The notes beneath the pieces are model-generated. The model saw nothing but the letters and a program-made list of their open reading frames with translations. It was not told the DNA's origin and did no database searches. Below are positions 8,712 through 18,775 of a DNA stretch of 64,000 nt, one piece after another (the first letter of the stretch is position 1; every line of letters starts with the position of its first letter). Source of the DNA: an uncultured Oscillospiraceae bacterium (GTDB lineage: Bacteria; Bacillota; Clostridia; Oscillospirales; Ruminococcaceae); contig CATJCP010000398.1 in NCBI GenBank assembly GCA_949737515.1, forward strand, positions 1-64,000, written 5' to 3'. The position numbers and the translations under genes are program-made.

Positions 8712-10853
8712 TCAGAGGGCGTCTGTCCGTTCTACCACAAAGGATATGCCCTCTTGGCCGGTCAGTTCCTTGGTGCGCTGGTCCGGCTGTCCAAAGCCCA
8801 CGCTGATGGAAACCGACTTGCTGTCCACAATCCGCTTTCCCTTCTCATCGACCACCTGGAAAGCCTCCCTATCAATGTGGATCAGGATCTCCTGCTCCCC
8901 AGCTTTCTCAAAGAAAATTCTCCCGAACCCGCATAGACTGGGGTTAACCGGCGCAAGTCCAGACCCAACTGGTCTGCAGTAAACCTGGACAACCTCACTG
9001 ACCGGGGAATCTCCGCGGCTCTCAGCCCGCACGGTCAGATCCAGGCCATGGGACAGATCCCGGCAAAGGGTACCCTGACAGGGCTCCCCGCCGTTTCTCA
9101 CCGATTTCAGGGAAACATCCCCATAGGTCAGACCATATCCAAAGGGATACAGCGGTTTCCCCTCAAAATACCGATAGGTCCTTCCCTTCATGGAGTAATC
9201 CTCAAAGCTGGGAAGATCATCGGAGGAATGGTAGAAGGTCACCGGCAGCTTGCCGGAGGGGGACAGCTCCCCGAACAGCAACCTGGCGATTACCCTGCCG
9301 CCTCTCGCCCCCGGGTACCACACCTGCATCACAGCGGCGGCGTTTTCCTGGGCGTACCGCAAGTCCATGGAGCTCCCGGTCATGTTCAGCACCACAACCG
9401 GCTTCCCCACCTTGATCACCGCCTCCATCAGCCTTCTCTGAGGCCCGGGGAGGAGAAGATCGGGCTTGTCGCCGGAGGCGTAGCTGTTTCCGGTGTCCCC
9501 CTCTTCCCCCTCCAGGGTTTCATCCAGTCCCACGCAGAGGATCACAACATCGCTGTTTTGGGCAACTGTCACCGCTTCGCTGATCCGGTCGTCCTTCCAA
9601 CCCAGCCCTTCGACCTTATCCTTAAACAGATGGCATCCCTGGGAGTAGTATACCCTTGTATCCTCCCCCACAGCGTCCTGAATCCCCTCCAAAACAGTGA
9701 TGTATCTGGACGAGGTGCCGTGGTAGTTCCCGATCAGCGCTGTGCGGCTGTCGGCATTGGGCCCCACGACGCCGATGGTTTTCAGCTTATCTTTCCGGAG
9801 GGGGAGAATCCCGTTGTTTTTCAGCAGCACAACGCTTTCCGCTGTAGCCCGGTCCGCCCTTTCCAGGTGCTCCCTGCATTCCAATGCGTCAAATCCGATG
9901 GCGTCAAAGGGGGTCCCGTCAAACAGCCCCAGCAGGAACCGGGTGGTAAACAGGCGGACCGCCGCCTCTGTGATCTCCTCTTCTGTCACCAGCCCCTCCT
10001 GGTACGCTTGGAGCACATGCAAATAGGTATTGCCGCAGTTGACGTCACATCCCCGTTTTAAGGCCAGCGCCGCTGACTCCACCGCTGTTGCCGTCACCAT
10101 ATGCTTGGTGTGGAAATCCCGTATCGCCCAGCAGTCGGACACATAATGCCCTTGGAACCCCCATTCCCCCCTTAAAATATCCTGCATCAGCAGCTTGCTG
10201 CCGCAGCAGGGCTCCCCGTTGGTGCGGTTGTACGCCCCCATAACCGCCTCCACTTCCGCTTCCTTTACCAGCTTTTCAAAGGCGGGGAGATAGGTTTCGT
10301 ACAGATCCTTTTGGGATACCTCTGCATCAAACTCGTGGCGGACGGCCTCCGGTCCGGAGTGTACTGCGAAATGCTTTGCGCAGGCAGCGGCGGTCATGTA
10401 TTCCCCGTCCCCCTGCAGGCCTTCCACAAAGGCCTTTCCCAACTCTCCGGCCAGGTAGGGGTCTTCTCCATAGGTTTCCTGTCCTCTTCCCCACCGGGGA
10501 TCCCGGAAGATATTCACATTGGGGGACCAGAAGGTCAGGCCCTTGTAGATATCCCGGTCGTCAAGACTGCTGCTGGTGTTGTACTTTGCGCGGCCCTCTA
10601 TGCCCACGGTCTCCCCCATCTCCCGCAGCAGCCCGCTGTCAAAGGAAGCCGCCATACCAATGGCTTGGGGGAAGCTGGTCGCCACCCCAGCCCTGGCCAC
10701 TCCGTGAAGTCCCTCGTTCCACCAATTGTAGGCGGGTACGCCCAGCCGGGGGATGGCTGGGGAATCATATCGCAGCTGGGTCGCCTTTTCCTCCACCGTC
10801 ATACGGGCCACCAGTTCCTCAGCCCTTTTTCTCGCTTCTGCCCGATTTCTCAT
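8712..10853 (-). CDS. Glycoside hydrolase family 3 (beta-glucosidase/beta-xylosidase-like)
   Basis: EKATQLRYDSPAIPRLGVPAYNWWNEGLHGVARAG; MGAYNRTNGEPCCGS; YPFGYGLTYGDV. Confidence 0.93.
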   Translation of the reverse strand: MRNRAEARKRAEELVARMTVEEKATQLRYDSPAIPRLGVPAYNWWNEGLHGVARAGVATSFPQAIGMAASFDSGLLREMGETVGIEGRAKYNTSSSLDDRDIYKGLTFWSPNVNIFRDPRWGRGQETYGEDPYLAGELGKAFVEGLQGDGEYMTAAACAKHFAVHSGPEAVRHEFDAEVSQKDLYETYLPAFEKLVKEAEVEAVMGAYNRTNGEPCCGSKLLMQDILRGEWGFQGHYVSDCWAIRDFHTKHMVTATAVESAALALKRGCDVNCGNTYLHVLQAYQEGLVTEEEITEAAVRLFTTRFLLGLFDGTPFDAIGFDALECREHLERADRATAESVVLLKNNGILPLRKDKLKTIGVVGPNADSRTALIGNYHGTSSRYITVLEGIQDAVGEDTRVYYSQGCHLFKDKVEGLGWKDDRISEAVTVAQNSDVVILCVGLDETLEGEEGDTGNSYASGDKPDLLLPGPQRRLMEAVIKVGKPVVVLNMTGSSMDLRYAQENAAAVMQVWYPGARGGRVIARLLFGELSPSGKLPVTFYHSSDDLPSFEDYSMKGRTYRYFEGKPLYPFGYGLTYGDVSLKSVRNGGEPCQGTLCRDLSHGLDLTVRAESRGDSPVSEVVQVYCRPVGSGLAPVNPSLCGFGRIFFEKAGEQEILIHIDREAFQVVDEKGKRIVDSKSVSISVGFGQPDQRTKELTGQEGISFVVERTDAL

Positions 10854-10864
10854 TGTAAATCCTC

Positions 10865-12400
10865 CTATTTTAATTCGGTCTCCCCGCCAACTGCCCTTTT
10901 ATAATCATAGCCGCGGTCTGGCGTTAAGGGCGCCTTGGCTACTTCAAAATATACAACCCCATTCCTCTTTACGGTCATTTCAATCTGCACTGTCGTTTGC
11001 TGGGACGAGACCCGTTTTGTTTGGAGGAGGGGGCGGGAAGCTTCCCGAAGAAGCTCCCGCTGCTCCTCTTTTAAGTGCGCCGGTTCCCCCCAGTCATGCC
11101 AGATTTTCAGGGGATTGCAGACCTCTTCATCCACTGTGCGGGTCGTAACGCAGTATTCCCCCTCTCGGAGAGGCAGGATCAGCTTAACCCGCTTTACTTC
11201 CTCCGGCGCTCCCCGTTCTGCGGCGTTCCACGCTATGCCGGAGTATCCGCCGCTGCCGTTCTTCAATAATACCATATTATTGTCTCGGTGGATACAGCTT
11301 CCGCCGTTTTCACGCAGCTTTTTGTAAAAGACAAAGGTCCAGAAAGTGGGCTTGGGAATACATCCCTCTGCCACCAGCCCGAAGCCCCCATGGAAGGGGG
11401 TAAAGGGGACCCCGGCTTCTTCAAACACATCCCCAAAGGTCCAATAGGAATAGGATTCATTCACATCTCCCAGCCGGGAAAGCTGCCGGGCGATCAGCGC
11501 CGCGTTCCAGTTGGTGTCATGGATGACCCCTCTGGGGGTATAGGAGGTGTTGAACTCGGTGATATGGATGGGAAGGCCTCTATATTCCGAGAAGCTGTCG
11601 ATAATATCCCTGGTGGTCTGAAGGTTTGAGAAACCCTCCTCTGCCTCCATCACCTTGGAATAGTTGCAGTGTCCCCACTCCTCCGGCGGCTCAATGGTAT
11701 AATGGTGCCTGGTCACAAAACCTATGTCCAGCTTTTTCTCCTGGCAGAACTCCATAAACCTGCGTATCCACAGCTCGTCGGTTCCGCCGCAGACCGCAGG
11801 GCCCCCCACCAGCAGGCCGCTGTCCACCTCCTTAACGGCTCGGAAGGGCCTTTCAAACAGCCTAAAATACTCCTCCATATCTGCATTTTCCCAAAAAATA
11901 TTCAGGTTTGGCTCGTTCCAAACCTCAACCGGCCACAGCAATACCTCGTCCCGTCCATACCGCTCTATCAAATGCCGGAACAAAGCCTGGACCATATCTG
12001 TCCACCGGTCATAATCTACCGGCGGGGTAACATTTCCTTTCCAGTAAAAAACAGTCTGACGGCCTCTCGCCATCTTCTCGGGCATAAATCCCAACTCTAG
12101 AAACGGCCGTATCCCCACGCGCTGGTAGCTGTCCATAACCCGGTCCAGATAGGTAAAGTTGTACTCCGCCTTTTTGATGCCATTTTCCTCATATTCCTGA
12201 TAGATCGCCATATCGTCGCAGAATAGACCGTGTCCCCGGATATACTGGAAGCCGATCTTCTCCTGCACCAGCCGAAGCTGCTCCTGATATTCCCCAGACA
12301 GGGCCAGGCCCATCCGCCCGGTTCCCACACAGTAGTCCACATGGTTGTGAAAAGGGATTTCCACCGGTTCCGCTGGAATGACAATGGTTTGTTCCTTCAT
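10865..12400 (-). CDS. Glycoside hydrolase family 39 (beta-xylosidase-like)
   Basis: GFQYIRGHGLFCDDMAIY; WPVEVWNEPNLNIFWENADMEEYF acid/base region; PIHITEFNTSY nucleophile region. Confidence 0.9.
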   Translation of the reverse strand: MKEQTIVIPAEPVEIPFHNHVDYCVGTGRMGLALSGEYQEQLRLVQEKIGFQYIRGHGLFCDDMAIYQEYEENGIKKAEYNFTYLDRVMDSYQRVGIRPFLELGFMPEKMARGRQTVFYWKGNVTPPVDYDRWTDMVQALFRHLIERYGRDEVLLWPVEVWNEPNLNIFWENADMEEYFRLFERPFRAVKEVDSGLLVGGPAVCGGTDELWIRRFMEFCQEKKLDIGFVTRHHYTIEPPEEWGHCNYSKVMEAEEGFSNLQTTRDIIDSFSEYRGLPIHITEFNTSYTPRGVIHDTNWNAALIARQLSRLGDVNESYSYWTFGDVFEEAGVPFTPFHGGFGLVAEGCIPKPTFWTFVFYKKLRENGGSCIHRDNNMVLLKNGSGGYSGIAWNAAERGAPEEVKRVKLILPLREGEYCVTTRTVDEEVCNPLKIWHDWGEPAHLKEEQRELLREASRPLLQTKRVSSQQTTVQIEMTVKRNGVVYFEVAKAPLTPDRGYDYKRAVGGETELK

Positions 12401-12477
12401 GGTTGACAGCACCTCCATAAACGGGAAAGGGCGGCAGGCATCGTCTGTTCCAGGCCCGATACTTGCCGCTCTGTCCC

Positions 12478-13641
12478 CTACTGATAGTTCCCCAAGGTGA
12501 TCCGTTCGTCGGCGAAATTCTCCACCGAAGAAGTTTTTTCATAAAAGTGGATGGCGTTTTTCAGCACGCCGTCAAAGGTATACCCCTCGTCCGTCTCCCG
12601 GATCGGAAGCTTTACAGCCCTCTGCCCAAAGCCGGACATATAGATCGCGGTGATGACCTCCACCGTCCTCCTGCCGTCAATCCCGGTGATCATGGGCCTT
12701 CCGCCTGCTTCCAGGGCGGTCAGTACATTGTCGATCTCCCCGGTATGGCCTTCATAGGGAAGGTCAGGGATGCCCTGGTAAAAGTCTTCCAGCCTTTTGA
12801 TCAGCTCCCCATTGCCTTCGGGCTTGGGGAAGCCGTTCTGCTGGGTGATCTCCGCCTTTACCGACCAGGGCGCGGAAATCCTCGCATCTGCGCACTGGAG
12901 TACGACCCCCTGCTCCTCCCCGTGATGCACCACTGAGCTTGTAACCTGCGCCAAGCTGCCGTCGTCATACCGCAGGCAGGCCAGGGATAAATCCTCCACC
13001 TCGGCGTTGTCGTGCATCACGTTGGTCAGCATGGCCATAACTGTGTTGGGAAGCCGGCCTTCCAGCCAGTTGAGCATATCAATGTGGTGGACTGCATGGT
13101 TTAAGGTTGGGCCTCCGCCCTCCTTTTCCCAGGTTCCCCGCCACCACAGGTCATAGTAGCAGTGCCCTCTCCACCAGGCCGAATCAATCTGCGCCAGGCA
13201 GATTTTTCCCGCTAAGCCGCTATCCGCCGTCTTTTTCAGCTTATAGATGGAATTGCGGAACCGGTTCTGAGCAATACAGCCCATGGTCACGCCGTTTCGC
13301 TTTTCCGCCTCCAGCATTTTGTCGCATTCCGCCAAACAGGTCGCCATAGGCTTTTCCACCAGCACATTACATCCTGCGTTCATGCTGTTGACCGCAATTT
13401 CACAGTGGACATAGGGCGGCGTGCAGACGTGTACCAAATCAATCTGAATGCCGGAATCCAGCATCTTCTGATGGTCATCGAAAACCTCACAGTCCAGATG
13501 GTATTTTTCCTTCATGGCCTGGGCCTTTTCGGGGTAAATATCGCAGAGTGCAACAATTTTACACCGCTCCGGGAAGGCCAGCAGCCCCTCCACATGGGCG
13601 TGAGAGATGTTGCCCGTTCCAACAATTGCCGTATAAATCAT
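12478..13641 (-). CDS. Gfo/Idh/MocA family oxidoreductase
   Basis: AIVGTGNISHAHVEGL Rossmann start; VEKPMATCLAECD. Confidence 0.92.
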   Translation of the reverse strand: MIYTAIVGTGNISHAHVEGLLAFPERCKIVALCDIYPEKAQAMKEKYHLDCEVFDDHQKMLDSGIQIDLVHVCTPPYVHCEIAVNSMNAGCNVLVEKPMATCLAECDKMLEAEKRNGVTMGCIAQNRFRNSIYKLKKTADSGLAGKICLAQIDSAWWRGHCYYDLWWRGTWEKEGGGPTLNHAVHHIDMLNWLEGRLPNTVMAMLTNVMHDNAEVEDLSLACLRYDDGSLAQVTSSVVHHGEEQGVVLQCADARISAPWSVKAEITQQNGFPKPEGNGELIKRLEDFYQGIPDLPYEGHTGEIDNVLTALEAGGRPMITGIDGRRTVEVITAIYMSGFGQRAVKLPIRETDEGYTFDGVLKNAIHFYEKTSSVENFADERITLGNYQ

Positions 13642-13654
13642 AATAAGCCTCCAG

Positions 13655-14737
13655 TTATTTTACCCTGAGAGCCTGCATCTCCGCCCGAACGCACAGCTCC
13701 GCGGCTTTAAATGCATGCTCCTGGGTCATGGCGTTTTCCGTCCGGTTGATGCAGTCCAAAATCAGCTGCCCAAAGAAGGGGTATCCCACCTTCCCGGTCA
13801 CCTCAAAGTGTTGCTCCCCGTCCTTGTTGACCAGGAAAACATGGTTTGAGGTTCCGTCGTTGGTTCCCACATTGACATATTTCCGCAGTTCGATGTATCC
13901 CTCTGTCCCCAGGATAAAGGTTCTCCCATCCCCCCAGGTGGAAAGGCCGTTCGGGGTAAACCAGTCAACCCGGAAATGCTGCGTCGCGCCGTTGTCCCCC
14001 ACCAGCACTGCGTCTCCGAAATCCTCCAGCTCCGGGAATTCAGGATGTCCGTAATTGCCAACCTGGCTGTACTTTACCTCCGCATCTTTCACACCGCAGT
14101 AAAACAGGAACTGCTCGATCTGATGGCTGCCGATATCGCAGAGGATCCCGCCATACTTCTCTTTTTGGAAAAACCAGCCGGGACGGCCCGCAGGGTCTCC
14201 AATCCGGTGGGGACCAAAGCCGTCGATGTGAATCGGGGTGCCGATCGCCCCCTCGGCAATCAGCTGCCCGGCATATACGGCGGCTTCCACATGGAGGCGT
14301 TCACTGTAATATACCATATATTTTTTTCTTGTCTCTTTCACCGTTTCCTTGGCGGCGGCAAGCTGCTCCAGGGTGGTCAGAGGGGCTTTATCGGTGAAAT
14401 AATCCTTCCCTGCGTTCATGGCCCGCAGGCCCAGAGCGCAGCGCTCGCTGGTGACTGTAGCTCCGCAGACCAGCCTAACCTCCGGATCCTTCAAAACCTG
14501 CGCTTCGCTTTCCGCGGCCTGTACCTCCGGGAAAGCCCTGCAGAAGGCCTTTACCTTCTCCGGATCAGGATCGTAAACCCATTTCAGCGTCGCTCCAGCC
14601 TCAGTCAGGCCGTTGCACATCCCGTATATGTGGCCGTGGTCCAGGCCGATGGCCGCTATGACAAATTCCCCAGGCTTTACCACTGGCGAGGGTTTTCCCT
14701 TTGGGGCGTAGTTCATGCCGTCCTTTTTCTGTTCCAT
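13655..14737 (-). CDS. Gfo/Idh/MocA family oxidoreductase, DKAP variant
   Basis: AAIGLDHGHIYGMCNGL; YFTDKAPLTTLEQLAAAKE replaces the usual EKP motif. Confidence 0.85.
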   Translation of the reverse strand: MEQKKDGMNYAPKGKPSPVVKPGEFVIAAIGLDHGHIYGMCNGLTEAGATLKWVYDPDPEKVKAFCRAFPEVQAAESEAQVLKDPEVRLVCGATVTSERCALGLRAMNAGKDYFTDKAPLTTLEQLAAAKETVKETRKKYMVYYSERLHVEAAVYAGQLIAEGAIGTPIHIDGFGPHRIGDPAGRPGWFFQKEKYGGILCDIGSHQIEQFLFYCGVKDAEVKYSQVGNYGHPEFPELEDFGDAVLVGDNGATQHFRVDWFTPNGLSTWGDGRTFILGTEGYIELRKYVNVGTNDGTSNHVFLVNKDGEQHFEVTGKVGYPFFGQLILDCINRTENAMTQEHAFKAAELCVRAEMQALRVK

Positions 14738-14836
14738 GATCTGACTCCTCCTGTCTGACATTTGTATGTTTGGGAATGGTGCTGTCAGATTATAGCATAT
14801 CACCCCCACAGGGGCTTGTCAAACCCTAACGCTGGA

Positions 14837-14864
14837 CAGGCCCCCGCTTTCCCGCGGGAGCCTG
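14837..14864. repeat. GC-rich hairpin downstream of the binding-protein gene
   Basis: CAGGC...GCCTG with a CCCGC/GCGGG interior; no strong T tract on the minus strand. Confidence 0.5.
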
Positions 14865-14906
14865 CCTTTTGTATTTCAGTTCCCCTTTGGTACTTTCTGC
14901 CGGTTT

Positions 14907-16589
14907 CTACTTGCTGAAATACTCGGTGCGCTCGTCGATGATCGACTGGATGCCCAGCTGCTCCAGTTCCTTCTTATAGGCGTCGTAGGTTGCGTCGAAT
15001 TCCGCGGTCGGGCAAGTTACGCAGGATACGGAATACTCGTCGCGGATCAGCTTCAGGTCAGCGATCATGCTGGTGGTAGAGGGAGAGGTATAGGTGGTGT
15101 CGTGGATCAAGGTTCCAATCAGGGCGTTTTCATAGTTGGCAATCACATGGTCTTCATAGCCGGGGGCCTCCTTGGAGGTGCAGGCGTTAAAGTCATCCAC
15201 TGTGGCGAAATAGCCCTGGTTGCCGGTTACAAACATATCTGCGCGGATCCAGTCCTTATCCTTGGAGTTGTATTCCGCGTCCTTGACCACCGGTACGCCG
15301 TTTACGTTGTCGTAATGCTCGCCTTCAAAGCCGTGATAAATCACATGGCCGCCATCCTCGGTGCACATCCAATCCAGGTAGGTCATGGCTGCTTCCACCT
15401 TCTTTTCGTCCGCCGTCTTGGGGCAGAAGGCAATCAACCCGCCAGCAGCATAGGCCGCGCTGTACTGCTTGCCGTCGTTGACGTTTTTCAGCGGAGGAAT
15501 AGAGATGATGTCCGCGCCGGGCACGTTTTCCTGGAGGGTCTTTAACAGGGAGCCGCGCATAACGTCTACGCTGCCGTTTACGCTGTACTCAAAGAAGCCA
15601 AGGGCTCCCGTTACAATATAGCTCTTGAAGTTGTCCTCCGCCCAGGTATAGTATTCCTGGTTCATCAGTCCCTCGTTGTAGAGCTTGTTGGCAAAGCGGT
15701 AGTATTCCCGCATTCCCTCGTCGTAGTATTCCTGAATGACGTCTTCTCCCAGGCTGATGTTCACCTGTACTGGGTCTGAGGCCAGCTTGGAGAAGGCCAG
15801 CTTGGTATTCCAGGCATTCCAGAAGTGCGCCCCGATCACGTCTGACCGGTTGTCGGGATTTTTATGTACCATCTGCTCAATTACAGTGTACAGCTCGTCG
15901 GGGGTTGTGGGGACAGACAGGCCCAGCTTATCCATCCAGTCCTTCCGCAGGAACAGGTTGCTCTTGGCAGTGGTGGCCCGCTTGGCAACAATGCCATATA
16001 ACTGGTTATTGGCATTGCGTCCAATATTGATGACATCCTCGCCCAGATACGCCTTCATGTTCTGCGCCTGGTCGGGTCCGTCGATAAACTCTGTCAGGTC
16101 CCAGGTGCCGCCCTGGTTGAAATAATCCTCAGCATAGGCATAGGTATAGGTCAGGGTTAGGTCCGGGGCGGTCTGGGAGGCGACCATGACCTGCATCTTA
16201 GTCACTTCGTCCCAGCGGGGAACAGGGACAAATTCCAGGTTGATCCCCACCTTGTTCATCTGCTCGTTGGCGTATTTGGTCCACTTGTTATCGGTAATGG
16301 TGGAGCCGTCTGGGGCGTTGCTCCGGTCAAACAGCTCAACAGTGACGGTCACGTTGTCAAAGTTCTTGGCGCCATAGGTGGTCTGATATTTGCTGGCCGC
16401 CTCAGCCGGCTGCTGAGAGCCAGAGGGTTGCGCCTGGGAGCTGCCCGGCGTTCCCGAAGACCCGGAGGTCCCGGGAGTTCCAGAAGCCTGGGAAGGGGTT
16501 GAGGAACCGGACTGCCCGCTGCATCCGCCCATAACTGCCGTCATCATTCCAGCCGCCAGCAGGCATGAAATTATTTTTTTCTTCATCAT
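14907..16589 (-). CDS. ABC transporter extracellular sugar-binding lipoprotein
   Basis: Lipobox MMTAVMGGCSG; 560 aa SBP next to two permeases. Confidence 0.93.
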   Translation of the reverse strand: MMKKKIISCLLAAGMMTAVMGGCSGQSGSSTPSQASGTPGTSGSSGTPGSSQAQPSGSQQPAEAASKYQTTYGAKNFDNVTVTVELFDRSNAPDGSTITDNKWTKYANEQMNKVGINLEFVPVPRWDEVTKMQVMVASQTAPDLTLTYTYAYAEDYFNQGGTWDLTEFIDGPDQAQNMKAYLGEDVINIGRNANNQLYGIVAKRATTAKSNLFLRKDWMDKLGLSVPTTPDELYTVIEQMVHKNPDNRSDVIGAHFWNAWNTKLAFSKLASDPVQVNISLGEDVIQEYYDEGMREYYRFANKLYNEGLMNQEYYTWAEDNFKSYIVTGALGFFEYSVNGSVDVMRGSLLKTLQENVPGADIISIPPLKNVNDGKQYSAAYAAGGLIAFCPKTADEKKVEAAMTYLDWMCTEDGGHVIYHGFEGEHYDNVNGVPVVKDAEYNSKDKDWIRADMFVTGNQGYFATVDDFNACTSKEAPGYEDHVIANYENALIGTLIHDTTYTSPSTTSMIADLKLIRDEYSVSCVTCPTAEFDATYDAYKKELEQLGIQSIIDERTEYFSK

Positions 16590-16676
16590 TATCTTTCCTT
16601 TCTTTCATTGGTATGATGATGGAAGCGCCAACAAACTTGGCATTTCCACAGGGATATGTGGATCGCCGTTTTTACA

Positions 16677-17555
16677 TCAGCCCTTCACCGAACCGACCAT
16701 AACGCCCTTGACAAAATATTTTTGAAGCCAAGGGTACACGATCAGGATCGGGACTGTGGAAACAGCGACAGTTGCCATTTTCAGGGACTGGGTCATCACC
16801 TGGGTTCCCATTCCCTCCAGGTTTGCGTTGGAATTGTTCAGCTCCTCCCCGAACAGCAGGCTTCTCAGCCGGAGCTGAAGGGTGTACTTATCGGGATTCT
16901 GGATATAGAGCAATGCGTCGAAATAAGTGTTCCAATACCCCACCGCGTAAAACAGGCCAATGGTCGCGATAATGGACAAGGACAGCGGAAGCACAATTTT
17001 AATCAGAACCTTCATATAGGATGCCCCATCGATCCTTGCCGCCTCCTCCAGGCTTTCGGGAAGGTTGAGGAAAAAGGTCCTCATAACAATAAAGTTAAAG
17101 ACATTGACCGCCTGGGGAATAAACAGGGCCCCGAGGGTGTCGTACAGGCCGGTACCCTTTACCACCAGGAAGGTGGGGATCATGCCGCCGCCAAAGTACA
17201 TGGTAAAGAGGATCATGCCGGTCAGCAGCTTTCTGCCTGGAAGATCCTTCCGGGAAAGGCCATAGGCGGCAAAGATGGTCAAAATCAAACTCAGCGCCGT
17301 ACCGATAAGGGTGACGGTAACAGTGGTGCGCATGGCGTTCCAGATTTGGGTCTTGCCTAAAATCTGCTTGTAGGCGTCCACATTAAAATCTATGGGATAA
17401 AAGGTCACGCGGCCGGATAAGACAGCGTTGTACCCGCTCAGGGAATAGGAAATAACGTTAAGAAACGGATACAGGCATACAAAGGCCAAAAGGGTGAGCA
17501 GCCCATAGTTTACAACCTGTCCAACCGGAAACTTTTTCTTTTGTACAACAGCCAT
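16677..17555 (-). CDS. Carbohydrate ABC transporter permease (YtcP/AraQ type)
   Basis: EEAARIDGASYMKVLIKIVLPLS EAA loop; multi-TM. Confidence 0.93.
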   Translation of the reverse strand: MAVVQKKKFPVGQVVNYGLLTLLAFVCLYPFLNVISYSLSGYNAVLSGRVTFYPIDFNVDAYKQILGKTQIWNAMRTTVTVTLIGTALSLILTIFAAYGLSRKDLPGRKLLTGMILFTMYFGGGMIPTFLVVKGTGLYDTLGALFIPQAVNVFNFIVMRTFFLNLPESLEEAARIDGASYMKVLIKIVLPLSLSIIATIGLFYAVGYWNTYFDALLYIQNPDKYTLQLRLRSLLFGEELNNSNANLEGMGTQVMTQSLKMATVAVSTVPILIVYPWLQKYFVKGVMVGSVKG

Positions 17556-17568
17556 TTTCCCAACCTCC

Positions 17569-18519
17569 TTATATGATACCGTCCTCGCCGATGACCTTGG
17601 CGAACTTGTCGGCGGCGAGAAGAATGATAATGTTGATGACAGACTGGAACAGGCCGATTGCCGTAGAATCGCTGTACTTGGCGCTTTCAATACCTAGGCG
17701 GTAGGTATAGGTGCTGATAACCTCAGAAACGCCGATCACCTTTTTGTTGCCCAGCAGCAAAGGCGCGTCCAGGCCAATGGTCATCATCTTGGAGATCTGG
17801 AGGATCAGCATGGTGACAATGACGGATTTGATCGATGGGATGGTTATGTAAATCAGCCGCTGCATTTTCGTCGCGCCGTCCAGGTGGGCGGCTTCATACA
17901 GGCTTTCGTCCACCCCCGTCAAGGCCGCCAGGTAGATAATGGTCCCCCAGCCGATCTCCTTCCAGACATTACAGACCACATAGGTGAAGATCCACCACTT
18001 GTTGTCGCTGAGGAAGGGAAGGGAGGAAACCCCCATGGCGTTGAGCATATTGTTCACAGTGCCGCCCTGCTGGGCAAAGAGATTGGTGGCAATCCCCGCC
18101 ACCACCACCCAGGAGATGAAGTGGGGCAGATACAAAACCGACTGGGTCACCTTTTTAAAGCCGGCGCCGGTAATCTCGTTGAGCATCAGGGAGACAATAA
18201 TGGTCAGGGGAAAGCTGGACAGCAGCGTGAGAAAGTTAAGCACAAGGGTATTCCGGATTGCCAGCCAGAAATTTTTGTTGGTCAGTATCTTTTTAAAGAC
18301 CTCCAGGCCGCACCAAGGGCTTCCCATCACCCCTTTAAAGACATTGTAATCCTTAAAGGCAATGGTTACGCCGTACATAGGGATATACCTATATACAATA
18401 TAAAAGGCCATCACCGGCAGCAGCATTAAATAGATCCATTTGTAGTTCCATACCTTTATAAGCGTGCGGTTGACATGGGTTTTAGGGGTGGGGTTGTATG
18501 TATTTGTGCTTGTGCTCAT
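17569..18519 (-). CDS. Carbohydrate ABC transporter permease (LplB type)
   Basis: YEAAHLDGATKMQRLIYITIPSI EAA loop; YMLLPVMAFYIVYRYIPMYGVTIAFKDYN. Confidence 0.93.
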   Translation of the reverse strand: MSTSTNTYNPTPKTHVNRTLIKVWNYKWIYLMLLPVMAFYIVYRYIPMYGVTIAFKDYNVFKGVMGSPWCGLEVFKKILTNKNFWLAIRNTLVLNFLTLLSSFPLTIIVSLMLNEITGAGFKKVTQSVLYLPHFISWVVVAGIATNLFAQQGGTVNNMLNAMGVSSLPFLSDNKWWIFTYVVCNVWKEIGWGTIIYLAALTGVDESLYEAAHLDGATKMQRLIYITIPSIKSVIVTMLILQISKMMTIGLDAPLLLGNKKVIGVSEVISTYTYRLGIESAKYSDSTAIGLFQSVINIIILLAADKFAKVIGEDGII

Positions 18520-18703
18520 TCCGATCCTCCTGTCCAGATGGTACAAAGGAGCTTTGCCCATCTTTGTTTTAATAGGATACAGGCCCTCAGGCCAGTGGGA
18601 TTTTGGGGGTTCCGCTTACGAATTTATCTGTATTATAGCATAGTGTCTTTTGCCGGTCTTATCAGCTGTTGCTATTGCCTGTTCACATTTTGCTTATTTT
18701 TTC

Positions 18704-18731
18704 TGGACATTCATCATTTTTATTGTATAAT
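18704..18731 (+). promoter_or_regulatory. Sigma-A-like promoter of the araC-type gene
   Basis: TGGACA-N16-TATAAT, 45 nt before the ATG. Confidence 0.6.
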
Positions 18732-18775
18732 ATAGATAAGCCAATGACAGCAAGGATCCGAAAGGAGGAAAAACC

